From Rhodobacteraceae bacterium (ex Bugula neritina AB1) (GTDB lineage: Bacteria; Pseudomonadota; Alphaproteobacteria; Rhodobacterales; Rhodobacteraceae), in contig MDLF01000086.1 of assembly GCA_001730095.1 (NCBI GenBank), positions 62,001-126,000 on the forward strand: a DNA stretch of 64,000 bases, read 5' to 3'. This document shows, piece after piece, positions 7,928 to 15,876 of the stretch. Position numbers and translations under genes: made by a program. Each line of letters starts with the position of its first letter. Positions within the stretch are counted from its first letter, which is position 1. Below the pieces are notes generated by a model. It was not told the origin of the DNA, made no database searches, and worked only from the letters and a program-made list of their open reading frames with translations.

Positions 7928-8413
7928 ATGGCACAGCTTCTGATCGTCTACCACAGCCGCACCGGCGGCAGCCGCCGGATGGCGCAAGCTGCGGCTGAAG
8001 CGGCGCGGGATGAGATCGAAACCGTTCTGAAGCGCGCCGGGGACGCCAGAGCAGAGGATCTGCTGGCGGCAGATGGTTACATCTTCTGTGCACCGGAAAA
8101 TCTGGCAGCCCTGTCTGGCCAGATGAAAGAGTTTTTCGACCGATGCTATTACCCGGTGCTGGGTCAGATCGAGGGGCGACCCTATGCGCAGATGATCTGC
8201 GCCGGGTCCGACGGTGAGAACGCCGCCCGGCAATGCGCGCGGATTGCCACCGGCTGGCGCCTGAAAGAGGTGCAGCAGCCGCTGATCATCTGCACCCATG
8301 CGCAGACCCCGGAGGCCATTCTGACAGAGAAGATGATCCCAGAAGATCAGCTGGAGGCCTGCCGCGAGCTGGGGCTGGCAATGGGCGCGGGGCTAGCGTT
8401 GGGTGTGTTTTAG
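7928..8413 (+). CDS. Flavodoxin/NAD(P)H-oxidoreductase-fold protein
   Basis: This 161-residue protein begins LLIVYHSRTGGSRRMA, the FMN phosphate-binding loop of flavodoxin-like proteins. It continues with FCAPENLAALSGQMKEFFDR, which resembles the second FMN-contact loop of WrbA and flavodoxin reductases. It probably binds FMN and carries out a small redox reaction in the cytoplasm; the substrate is unknown. The ribosome binding site is weak. It may be cotranscribed with the CHCC gene 43 bases upstream and is convergent with the lipoprotein gene. Confidence 0.75.
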   Translation: MAQLLIVYHSRTGGSRRMAQAAAEAARDEIETVLKRAGDARAEDLLAADGYIFCAPENLAALSGQMKEFFDRCYYPVLGQIEGRPYAQMICAGSDGENAARQCARIATGWRLKEVQQPLIICTHAQTPEAILTEKMIPEDQLEACRELGLAMGAGLALGVF

Positions 8414-8431
8414 CCCGATAGCCCTCGGGCC

Positions 8432-8797
8432 TCAATCGACAAACCAGAAATCGCCCAGCCGGGTACCGGAGGCGGCAAACATGCCGCGGTAGGTTCCGTC
8501 AGGCAGCGCTCCGGCCAGGGCACACAGATCCTGGCCTTTGCGGAACTCTGCCCAGCGGCTGCAGATCCGGTCGCCGTCCAGCCACCAGGTGCCGGTGTCC
8601 TCGCCCAGGCGGGGAATGCTGACTTCAAACGTGCCGTCCACCCGCAGCGACGCGGAGCCGGCAAAGCTCAGCCGTGTGAAGGCGATCTTGCGGTCATGGG
8701 TGAAGAGGGACTGTATCTCCTGTCCTGTGAGCATCCTGACGTCTTCGCGGCAGGCGGTCAGAAACAAGAGGACAAAGGGCAAAACAAGTCTTGGCAT
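8432..8797 (-). CDS. Small putative lipoprotein
   Basis: This 121-residue protein has a hydrophobic signal sequence ending in the lipobox LTAC, so lipidation at Cys16 (counted from MPRLV) is expected. The mature part contains repeated Trp/Gly patterns (GTWWLDGDRICSRW, GTYRGMF, GDFWFVD) typical of small beta-rich envelope proteins. I do not recognise a named family. The start could also be 9 bases upstream at 8806. It is convergent with the flavodoxin-fold gene and divergent from polA. Confidence 0.65.
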   Translation of the reverse strand: MPRLVLPFVLLFLTACREDVRMLTGQEIQSLFTHDRKIAFTRLSFAGSASLRVDGTFEVSIPRLGEDTGTWWLDGDRICSRWAEFRKGQDLCALAGALPDGTYRGMFAASGTRLGDFWFVD

Positions 8798-8900
8798 GGC
8801 AACCACTTAGCCGCAGCCCGGCATCCTGCGCAATCGCGCCGACTGACCGCCGGATCACATCTGCGTGCGGCCATACTGGCAGCAGCGGGCAACAGGGCGA

Positions 8901-8929
8901 TTGCGGACAGCGGCGGGATACTGAATAAC
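8901..8929 (+). promoter_or_regulatory. Possible promoter of polA
   Basis: TTGCGG at 8901-8906 and AATAAC at 8924-8929 are separated by 17 bases and lie 44 bases before the polA start. The match to a housekeeping promoter is moderate and unsupported by other evidence. Confidence 0.3.
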
Positions 8930-8972
8930 ACTGTCAAATCTATCACGCGCGAATGAACCGGGGAACAGCACT

Positions 8973-11771
8973 ATGAGCGGAACACAATTCGGCAAGGGCT
9001 GCCATCTGCATCTGATCGACGGCTCGGCCTTCATCTTCCGCGCCTATCACGCGCTGCCGCCGCTGACGCGCAAATCCGACGGGCTGCCGATTGGTGCCGT
9101 GGCCGGTTTCTGCAACATGCTGTTCAAGCAGGTCGAGGATAACAAAGGCCCCGATGCGCCGACCCATGTGGCCGTGATCTTTGACCATTCGGGCAAGTCG
9201 TTCCGCAATGAGATGTACGATCAGTACAAGGCCAATCGCCCGCCGGCACCCGAGGATCTGGTGCCGCAGTTCCCGCTGACTCGCGAAGCCACCAAGGCGT
9301 TCAACATCGCCTGCAAGGAGGTTGAGGGGTTCGAGGCCGACGACATCATCGCCACGCTCGCGCATCAGGCGCGGGATGCGGGCGGGCGCTGCACTATTAT
9401 CTCCTCGGACAAGGACCTGATGCAGCTGGTCGGCGGCGGCGTCGAGATGCTGGATGCGATGAAGAACAAGCGCATCGACAGCGACGGCGTGCATGAGAAA
9501 TTCGGCGTCGGCCCCGACCGGGTGGTGGATGTGCAGGCGCTGGCGGGCGACAGCGTCGACAACGTGCCGGGGGCGCCCGGGATCGGGATCAAAACGGCTG
9601 CCTTGCTGATCAATGAGTTCGGCGATCTGGAGACACTCCTGGACCGCGCCGAAGAGATCAAGCAGCCCAAGCGCCGCCAGACGCTGATCGAGATGCGCGA
9701 CCAGATCGAGCTGTCGAAGAAGCTGGTGCAGCTGGACTGCAATATGGAGCTGGATTTCACTCTGGACGATCTGGAGGTGAAAGAGCCGGTTGCAGAGGCG
9801 CTGCTGACCTTCCTCAGCGAAATGGAGTTCCGCACGCTTTCGAAACGCATGGCCGATCAGCTGGGCATGGACGCCCCCGCCATCCCGGAGGCACCAGCGG
9901 CCGCAGTGGCAGCTGTGCCGGAAGCAACTCCCTTTGATAAAGAAAAATATGAATGCATCCGTGATGCAGCGGCCTTGCAGGTCTGGATCGACCGCATCCG
10001 CCAGCGCGGCTGGGTGGCGGTGGATACCGAAACCACCGGGCTGGATGACATGGTGGTGGATCTGGTTGGCGTCTCGCTGTGTGTGGAGGCCGGCGAGGCC
10101 TGCTATATCCCGCTGACCCACAAGGCGGGCAGCGATGATCTGTTCGGCGGTGAAGGCCTGTCTGAAGGGCAGATGCCGCTGGCAGAAGCCCTGGCGATGC
10201 TGAAACCGGTTCTTGAGGATCCGGCGATCCTCAAGATCGGCCAAAACATGAAATACGACGCAAAGATCCTGCACCGTTACGGCGTGGATGTGGCACCGGT
10301 CGATGACACTATGCTGATGTCTTATGCGTTGCATGCCGGCATGCACGGGCATGGCATGGACGCGCTGTCGGAGCGGTATCTGGACCATACCCCGATCCCG
10401 ATCAAACCGCTCTTGGGCTCTGGCAAATCGGCGATCACCTTTGACAAGGTGCCGATAGACGACGCGGTGCCCTATGCGGCTGAGGACGCCGATATCACCC
10501 TGCGCCTGTGGCAACTGTTCAAACCGCAGCTACATCAGGAGCAGGTCACCACCGTCTATGAAACGCTGGAACGGCCGCTGGTGCCGGTGCTGGCGGATAT
10601 GGAGCGCAACGGCATCAAGGTGGACCGCGATACGCTGTCGCGCATGTCCAACGCCTTTGCCCAGAAGATGGCCGGGCTGGAGGCCGAAATCCACGAGCTG
10701 GCGGGGGAGACGTTCAATGTCGGCTCACCTGCGCAGCTGGGAGAAATCCTGTTTGACAAGATGGCCCTGCCCGGCGGCAAGAAAGGCAAGAACGGCAAGT
10801 ATTCCACCGGCGCGGATATTCTGGAGGATCTGGCCACCGAACATGATCTGCCTGCCCGGGTGATGGACTGGCGCCAGCTGAGCAAGCTGAAATCGACCTA
10901 TACGGATGCGTTGCAGGACCACATCAATGCGGATACGGGCCGGGTGCATACATCTTATGCACAGACCGGGGCCAGCACCGGCCGCATGGCCTCGACCGAT
11001 CCGAACCTGCAGAACATCCCTGTGCGCACCGAGGAGGGCCGCCGCATCCGCGAGGCCTTTGTGGCGGAGACAGGCAATGTGCTTTTGTCGCTCGACTACA
11101 GCCAGATCGAACTGCGGATTCTGGCGCATATGGCCGGGATCGATGCGCTGAAGCAGGCCTTTGCCGAAGGCGTTGATATTCACGCGCTGACCGCGTCGGA
11201 AATGTTCGATGTGCCGCTGGAAGAGATGACGCCGGAGATCCGCCGCCAGGCCAAGGCGATCAACTTTGGTGTAATCTACGGCATTTCGGGCTTTGGCCTG
11301 GCGCGCAACCTGCGCATTCCGCGCAAGGACGCGCAGGGCTTCATCGACCGCTATTTCGAACGGTTCCCGGGCATCCGCAAGTATATGGATTCCACGGTGG
11401 AATTCGCCAAGGAGCATGGCTATGTGCAGACCCTGTTCGGCCGCAAGATCCACACCGCGGAGATCAACGCCAAGGGGCCGAAGGCAGGGTTTGCCAAGCG
11501 CGCCGCGATCAACGCACCAATCCAGGGTACAGCTGCGGATGTGATCCGCCGGGCAATGATCCGGATGCCGCAGGCCATCGCCCATCTGCCCGCGCGGATG
11601 CTGTTGCAGGTGCACGACGAACTGCTGTTCGAAGTGCCCGAAGCAGCGGTGGAGGAGACCATAGAAACCGCCCGCCGGGTGATGGAAAACGCCGCCGATC
11701 CTGCGGTGCATCTGGACGTGAAACTGGTGGTGGATGCCGGCCGCGGACAGAACTGGGCAGAAGCCCACTAA
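8973..11771 (+). CDS. polA: DNA polymerase I
   Basis: This 932-residue polymerase fills gaps in repair and removes RNA primers from Okazaki fragments. The N-terminal 5'-3' exonuclease (about residues 1-290) shows the aspartates of EGFEADDIIATLA and SSDKDLMQLV, and the helix-hairpin-helix VPGAPGIGIKTA. The proofreading domain (about 330-520) keeps its DxE motif (AVDTETTGLD) and a late YAAEDADIT motif, so it appears active, unlike in some PolA proteins. The polymerase core has DYSQIELRI, RRQAKAINFGVIYG and the C-terminal VHDELLFE. Length is normal. It stands alone and is followed by two palindromic repeats. Confidence 0.97.
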   Translation: MSGTQFGKGCHLHLIDGSAFIFRAYHALPPLTRKSDGLPIGAVAGFCNMLFKQVEDNKGPDAPTHVAVIFDHSGKSFRNEMYDQYKANRPPAPEDLVPQFPLTREATKAFNIACKEVEGFEADDIIATLAHQARDAGGRCTIISSDKDLMQLVGGGVEMLDAMKNKRIDSDGVHEKFGVGPDRVVDVQALAGDSVDNVPGAPGIGIKTAALLINEFGDLETLLDRAEEIKQPKRRQTLIEMRDQIELSKKLVQLDCNMELDFTLDDLEVKEPVAEALLTFLSEMEFRTLSKRMADQLGMDAPAIPEAPAAAVAAVPEATPFDKEKYECIRDAAALQVWIDRIRQRGWVAVDTETTGLDDMVVDLVGVSLCVEAGEACYIPLTHKAGSDDLFGGEGLSEGQMPLAEALAMLKPVLEDPAILKIGQNMKYDAKILHRYGVDVAPVDDTMLMSYALHAGMHGHGMDALSERYLDHTPIPIKPLLGSGKSAITFDKVPIDDAVPYAAEDADITLRLWQLFKPQLHQEQVTTVYETLERPLVPVLADMERNGIKVDRDTLSRMSNAFAQKMAGLEAEIHELAGETFNVGSPAQLGEILFDKMALPGGKKGKNGKYSTGADILEDLATEHDLPARVMDWRQLSKLKSTYTDALQDHINADTGRVHTSYAQTGASTGRMASTDPNLQNIPVRTEEGRRIREAFVAETGNVLLSLDYSQIELRILAHMAGIDALKQAFAEGVDIHALTASEMFDVPLEEMTPEIRRQAKAINFGVIYGISGFGLARNLRIPRKDAQGFIDRYFERFPGIRKYMDSTVEFAKEHGYVQTLFGRKIHTAEINAKGPKAGFAKRAAINAPIQGTAADVIRRAMIRMPQAIAHLPARMLLQVHDELLFEVPEAAVEETIETARRVMENAADPAVHLDVKLVVDAGRGQNWAEAH

Positions 11772-11798
11772 GGAACCTTCCGGGACGTGGGCGGGGGG

Positions 11799-11860
11799 CT
11801 CCCGCCCGGCTTCGATCTGACGATCTCATCCCGTTGGGCATGGCGCCGCTGACGCGGCGC
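11799..11860 (-). repeat. Two-hairpin palindromic repeat, copy G
   Basis: On the minus strand the order is hairpin GCGCCGC/GCGGCGC (11854-11860 with 11843-11849), ATGCCCAAC, a short second hairpin GATC/GATC (11822-11825 with 11814-11817), then GGGCGGGAG (11799-11807). It lies just after polA, facing copy B across 150 bases. Confidence 0.7.
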
Positions 11861-12011
11861 AGCGCGCGCCGCAACCTTTCCGCTCCGCGTCAAGGGAGAC
11901 GCTGTCTCGACGCGGACAGCGCAGCTTGTCCTCGACGCGACCCGGACTGAAAACACTCACGATCGCCTCTCAAGGGTACAGTTGCCCGTAGGGGCTTCTC
12001 AGCAGGAACCC
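11861..12011. other. Spacer between two palindromic repeats
   Basis: The whole gap 11772-12113 between the convergent polA and DUF2798 genes contains no credible gene. It is occupied by repeat copy G, this GC-rich spacer with further short palindromes around GCGCGC, and repeat copy B. Confidence 0.5.
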
Positions 12012-12084
12012 GGCGCGCCGCGCCAGCGGCGCCACGCCCAACGGCTGCGGATGCATCGTAGATGCGGCCAGCAGCGGGCGGGAG
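12012..12084 (+). repeat. Two-hairpin palindromic repeat, copy B
   Basis: The first hairpin is built on GCCGC/GCGGC around loop GCCA. ACGCCCAAC follows, then a second hairpin GCTGC..GCATC-GTA-GATGC..GCAGC, then GGGCGGGAG at 12076-12084. It lies in the convergent gap between polA and the DUF2798 gene. Confidence 0.7.
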
Positions 12085-12113
12085 TGCTCCGCTGCCGGAT
12101 CAGCGCTGCCGGA

Positions 12114-12350
12114 TCACCTCTCCGGCGGCTGTTTTACCAGTTTGGACACCAGCTTGCGCACCAGAGGCGAGGCGGTGAAAGCGACTGCAAAGGCCACAGG
12201 CCAACTGAGGCTCCACGCGCCCATCCAGGCTTCTGAAAACCCCTCCACCGGGCCAAGCGCCCGCAGCGTGGCAACGCCTGTCACGATCAAGGACATCATC
12301 CCCGACAGGATCAGGCTGAACAAAACCGGGGCATAACGCGCAGGCAGCAT
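12114..12350 (-). CDS. DUF2798 small membrane protein
   Basis: This 78-residue protein has two transmembrane helices: about residues 5-29 (YAPVLFSLILSGMMSLIVTG) and 46-66 (WSLSWPVAFAVAFTASPLV). The loop between them and a basic C-terminus (RKLVSKLVK) fit the DUF2798 family, which has no assigned function. The ATG at 12350 is preceded by GAGGA about 10 bases upstream. It is convergent with polA. The next minus-strand gene upstream begins at 13192. Confidence 0.8.
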   Translation of the reverse strand: MLPARYAPVLFSLILSGMMSLIVTGVATLRALGPVEGFSEAWMGAWSLSWPVAFAVAFTASPLVRKLVSKLVKQPPER

Positions 12351-12439
12351 GGGCAGTGTCCTCTATTTGGCTTGCGCCTCTCATTTGCAGACCTCGAGAC
12401 GCATTCCAAATAACGTATGCGTCAGATCTCTGCGGCAGG

Positions 12440-13192
12440 TCAGCACATCCAGGCGAGACTGTCCTCGGTCCGTTTGGTCGAAGGCGAATACTCGGCACTG
12501 ACCCAGCCTTCATAACCATCTGCGTCGATGGCGGCAAACAGCTCCTGAAAATCCACCGGACCGGTGCCCGGCTCGCAGCGTCCGGGCGCTGCGCCGATCT
12601 GCACATGCACGGCCTGTTTGCCAAAAGTTTCCCACACTTTGGCCGCGTCGCCGTGGATCAGCTGGGCGTGGTAAGCGTCATACTGCAGCCCGACATTGGG
12701 CCGGTCCACGGCGGCCAGAATTTCCGCCGCCAGATTATAGTCATCGAGGAAATAGCCAGGCTGGTCGCCGCTGTTCAAAGGCTCGATGGTGAACTGCTGG
12801 GCGGGCGCCCGGTCGGCAGCCCATTGCAGGTTCGCCACAAAGGTCTTCTGCGCCTCTGCCCCCTTGGCATAGCCTGCCATGACGTGGATCTTTCCGGCCT
12901 TCAGCGCCTCGGCATATCGCAGCACCCTGCGAATGTCGCGCTGGAAGCGGTCGGCCCCTTCTGGCACTGCCGCATAACCGGGCATGCCGCCGGTATAATT
13001 CGGCGGCGGTGCGTTGATCAGCAAAAGCTCCAGCCCGTTTGCGAGCAGCGCCCGCTGGGTTTCCTTGGCTGCCAGTTCATAAGGATACAGGATCTCTACC
13101 GCTTCGAACCCTGCAGCGGCGGCGGCCTGAAACCTGTCAAGGTAAGGCAGCTCGGCAAACAGCATCGAGATGTTGGCGGCGAATCTTGGCAT
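12440..13192 (-). CDS. hyi: Hydroxypyruvate isomerase-like TIM-barrel protein
   Basis: This 250-residue protein resembles the hydroxypyruvate isomerase / 2-oxo-tetronate isomerase family (Hyi, OtnI), which interconverts hydroxypyruvate and tartronate semialdehyde or related C4 compounds. Family signatures are ANISMLFAELPYLDRF, FEAVEILYPYE, INAPPPNY, IEPLNSGDQPGYFL and DAYHAQLIHGD. The metal ligands would include Glu in IEPLN and Asp/His in QYDAYH. A strong AGGAGGA lies just before the ATG. No glyoxylate gene is adjacent, so the exact substrate is open. Confidence 0.85.
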   Translation of the reverse strand: MPRFAANISMLFAELPYLDRFQAAAAAGFEAVEILYPYELAAKETQRALLANGLELLLINAPPPNYTGGMPGYAAVPEGADRFQRDIRRVLRYAEALKAGKIHVMAGYAKGAEAQKTFVANLQWAADRAPAQQFTIEPLNSGDQPGYFLDDYNLAAEILAAVDRPNVGLQYDAYHAQLIHGDAAKVWETFGKQAVHVQIGAAPGRCEPGTGPVDFQELFAAIDADGYEGWVSAEYSPSTKRTEDSLAWMC

Positions 13193-13329
13193 CGGGTCCT
13201 CCTGGCTTCACGGAGGTTTAGCGCGGGCGAATCCGTGAGGCCAAGATACAGAAAACAATGCATTGTCTGTTTACTGCAAGGCACAGCAGCAACGCTGGAC
13301 CCATGAGCGGCAGAATACCGCCGCCGGGT

Positions 13330-13926
13330 TCAGCCTGCGTCCAGCTCGGCAGAGGCGATCAGCGGGAAAAATTCCCCTGCGGACCAGACCCCGAACCAGT
13401 CCTGATGGTGCTCTCCCAGCTCGGCAAGCCGGTAGAAGCTCTTGCGGTCGATCCGCGCCTCCAGGCCTGCGCGCACCATGACATAAGGAGAAGGTTCGCC
13501 GGTGCTGCTGTCACGCTCAACACGAATCGGATGCATTGCGCCTGCGGCAGTGGTGTCCCCCACATTGGTGGTGAAAGTGATCACCTGATCGCGCCCCTGC
13601 CCGGCAACATCGAAATCAACGGCCACAAACGGCGCATCTTCGACCGTGATTCCCACTTTCTCAACCGGGGTGACCAGGAAATACTTGCCGTTCTCCAGTA
13701 TAAGGATGGAGGCAAACAGCTTGACCAGCTCGAACCGGGTGAAGGGGGTGCCAAGGTAGTGCCAGCTGCCGTCGCGAGCGATGCGGATGTCCAGATCGCC
13801 GCAGAACGGCGGGTTCCACAGGTGAACGGGCGGCAATCCTTTGCCTTTTCCGGCCGCTTTGGCGGCTGCGGCGATGCCCTCAGCGTCAGGGGTCACGGGG
13901 TTTTGTCCGCTCATTGCTTTTGCCAT
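13330..13926 (-). CDS. DUF1285 domain protein
   Basis: This 198-residue cytoplasmic protein has the DUF1285 signatures LPPVHLWNPPFCGDLDIRI, GTWHY-like GSWHYLGTPFTRFELVKLFASIL, and a C-terminal MVRAGLEARIDRKSFYRL. The family has no established function. It is divergent from moxR with about 50 bases between. The start is taken at 13926 (MAKAMSGQ); the ATG 12 bases downstream (MSGQNPV) is an equally reasonable choice. Confidence 0.85.
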   Translation of the reverse strand: MAKAMSGQNPVTPDAEGIAAAAKAAGKGKGLPPVHLWNPPFCGDLDIRIARDGSWHYLGTPFTRFELVKLFASILILENGKYFLVTPVEKVGITVEDAPFVAVDFDVAGQGRDQVITFTTNVGDTTAAGAMHPIRVERDSSTGEPSPYVMVRAGLEARIDRKSFYRLAELGEHHQDWFGVWSAGEFFPLIASAELDAG

Positions 13927-13978
13927 TTCCTGTCAGCACGATAGAGTGACACCATATATCCGTGAAACGAGGAATGTC

Positions 13979-14986
13979 ATGCCCGAACCCGACGATCTGC
14001 TGGCCGGCATCGAAGCGCTGGAAGCGAAGCTGCAACAGGCGCGCGAATCGATCACCAAGCGCTTTATCGGACAGGAGCGGGTGGTGGATCTCACCCTGTC
14101 GGTCCTTTTGTGCGGTGGCCATGGGCTGCTGATCGGCCTGCCCGGCCTCGGCAAGACCCGGCTGGTGGAAACCCTCAGCGCGGTGATGGGGCTGGATGGC
14201 AGCCGCATCCAGTTCACACCGGACCTGATGCCTGCCGATATTCTGGGCTCAGAAGTTCTGGACACGGCAGCAGACGGCCACCGGTCATTCCGTTTTGTGC
14301 CGGGGCCGGTGTTCTGCCAGCTCTTGATGGCGGATGAGATCAACCGCGCCAGCCCCCGTACCCAGTCGGCGCTGCTGCAGGCAATGCAGGAGCGGATGGT
14401 GACGGTCGCCGGCGAAGACCGGCCGCTGGGGACACCGTTTCATGTGCTGGCAACCCAGAACCCGATTGAACAGGAAGGCACCTATCCGCTGCCCGAAGCG
14501 CAGCTGGATCGTTTCCTGCTGCAGATCGATGTGAATTACCCGGACCGGGCGACCGAGCGGGATATTTTGCTGGCCACCACCGGCGCCGAAGAGGCCGAGG
14601 CCTATCAGGTCTTCACCACAGATGAGCTGATCGCGGCGCAGACCCTGCTGCGGCGGATGCCAGTCGGCGAAACCGTGGTGGAGATGATCCTTGATCTGGT
14701 GCGGGCCTTCCGCCCCGATGAGCCGGATGTCTCGGACCGTGTGGCCCAGACCGTGGCCTGGGGACCGGGGCCGCGGGCCGCGCAGGCGCTGATGCTGGCG
14801 GTTCGGGCGCGGGCACTGCTGCAGGGGCGGCTGGCGCCCAACGCAGAGGATGTGCTGGACATGGCGAAACCGGTGCTGAGCCATCGGATGCAGCTGAATT
14901 TTGCGGCCCGGGCGCGCGGCGACAGCCTGGCTGCGCTGATTGCTGAAACCGCACGCGAACTGGCCCGGACCGGGGCCGCCGCGTGA
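13979..14986 (+). CDS. MoxR-family AAA+ ATPase
   Basis: This 335-residue AAA+ ATPase has Walker A (GLPGLGKT), Walker B (LLMADEINRA), sensor 1 (LATQNPIEQEGTYPLPEAQLDRF) and a C-terminal lid domain. MoxR proteins act as chaperone-like remodellers for vWA-type partners. It opens a four-gene operon with DUF58 and two membrane proteins, the usual setting of this subfamily in Rhodobacteraceae. The ATG at 13979 follows a GAGG motif. An upstream extension of the frame lacks a ribosome binding site. Confidence 0.92.
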   Translation: MPEPDDLLAGIEALEAKLQQARESITKRFIGQERVVDLTLSVLLCGGHGLLIGLPGLGKTRLVETLSAVMGLDGSRIQFTPDLMPADILGSEVLDTAADGHRSFRFVPGPVFCQLLMADEINRASPRTQSALLQAMQERMVTVAGEDRPLGTPFHVLATQNPIEQEGTYPLPEAQLDRFLLQIDVNYPDRATERDILLATTGAEEAEAYQVFTTDELIAAQTLLRRMPVGETVVEMILDLVRAFRPDEPDVSDRVAQTVAWGPGPRAAQALMLAVRARALLQGRLAPNAEDVLDMAKPVLSHRMQLNFAARARGDSLAALIAETARELARTGAAA

Positions 14987-15876
14987 CCAGGCCTGCTGCC
15001 TCTGAGGCTGCAACGGGATTGCGGCACCGGGCGGAGGCCGAAGCCAGCGCCCTGCCGCCTCTCTTGGTACAGGCACGGCATCTGGCCGGATCGGTGCTGA
15101 TGGGCGAGCACGGCCGCCGCCGGGCCGGCACAGGCGATAACTTCTGGCAGTACCGCCCGGCCCAGGCCGGCGACAGCCGCCGGATGATCGACCACCGCCG
15201 GTCCGCCATGGGCGATGTTCAATACGTGCGGGAACGGGAATGGCAGATTGCGCAAACAGTGCATCTGTGGGTGGATACCGGCGCCTCGATGCGTTTTGCC
15301 TCTGCCTCCAAACTGCCGCAGAAGGCAGAGCGCGCAAGGCTGCTGGGCCTCGCAGCTGCGGTGCTGATGCTGCAGGCCGGCGAGCGGGTGGGCCTGACCG
15401 GCGGCGCCCTGCCGCCACGGCGCGGCAATGTGCAGATCCTGCGGCTGGCTGAGGCCCTGTCCGATGACAGCGACGAAGAGTACGCCCCACCCGGCCACCG
15501 GGCGCTGATTCCGCATGCGCGCGCGCTGTTTATCTCTGACTTTCTGGGTCCGTATGAACCGGTCGAACAGGCGCTGTCAAAGGCCGCGGCGCGCGGTGTC
15601 CGGGGCGTTCTGCTGCAGGTGCTTGACCCGGCGGAGGAAGCCTTTCCCTTCTCTGGCCGCACCCTGTTTGAAAGCATGGCTGGCGGCGTCACACATGAAA
15701 CACTGAAGGCCTCCGCCTTGCAGGAGCGGTATCTGGACCGGCTGGCGGAACGGCGCAGCGCGCTGGAACGGCTGTGCCGCGAGGCCGGGTGGCGGTTCAG
15801 CCAGCACCACACGGGCGATCCGGCGCAGACGGCGCTGATGTGGCTCTATCACGCATTGGAACGGACCGCGCCATGA
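14983..15876 (+). CDS. DUF58 domain protein
   Basis: This 297-residue protein has the DUF58 core (QYRPAQAGDSRRMIDHRRSA), which sits before a vWA-like fold (LWVDTGASMRF, resembling a degenerate metal-binding site). It is the usual partner of MoxR ATPases. It starts with GTG at 14983, overlapping the TGA of moxR (GTGA), so translation is coupled. There are no transmembrane helices. Its function is inferred from the conserved gene pairing. Confidence 0.9.
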   Translation: MTRPAASEAATGLRHRAEAEASALPPLLVQARHLAGSVLMGEHGRRRAGTGDNFWQYRPAQAGDSRRMIDHRRSAMGDVQYVREREWQIAQTVHLWVDTGASMRFASASKLPQKAERARLLGLAAAVLMLQAGERVGLTGGALPPRRGNVQILRLAEALSDDSDEEYAPPGHRALIPHARALFISDFLGPYEPVEQALSKAAARGVRGVLLQVLDPAEEAFPFSGRTLFESMAGGVTHETLKASALQERYLDRLAERRSALERLCREAGWRFSQHHTGDPAQTALMWLYHALERTAP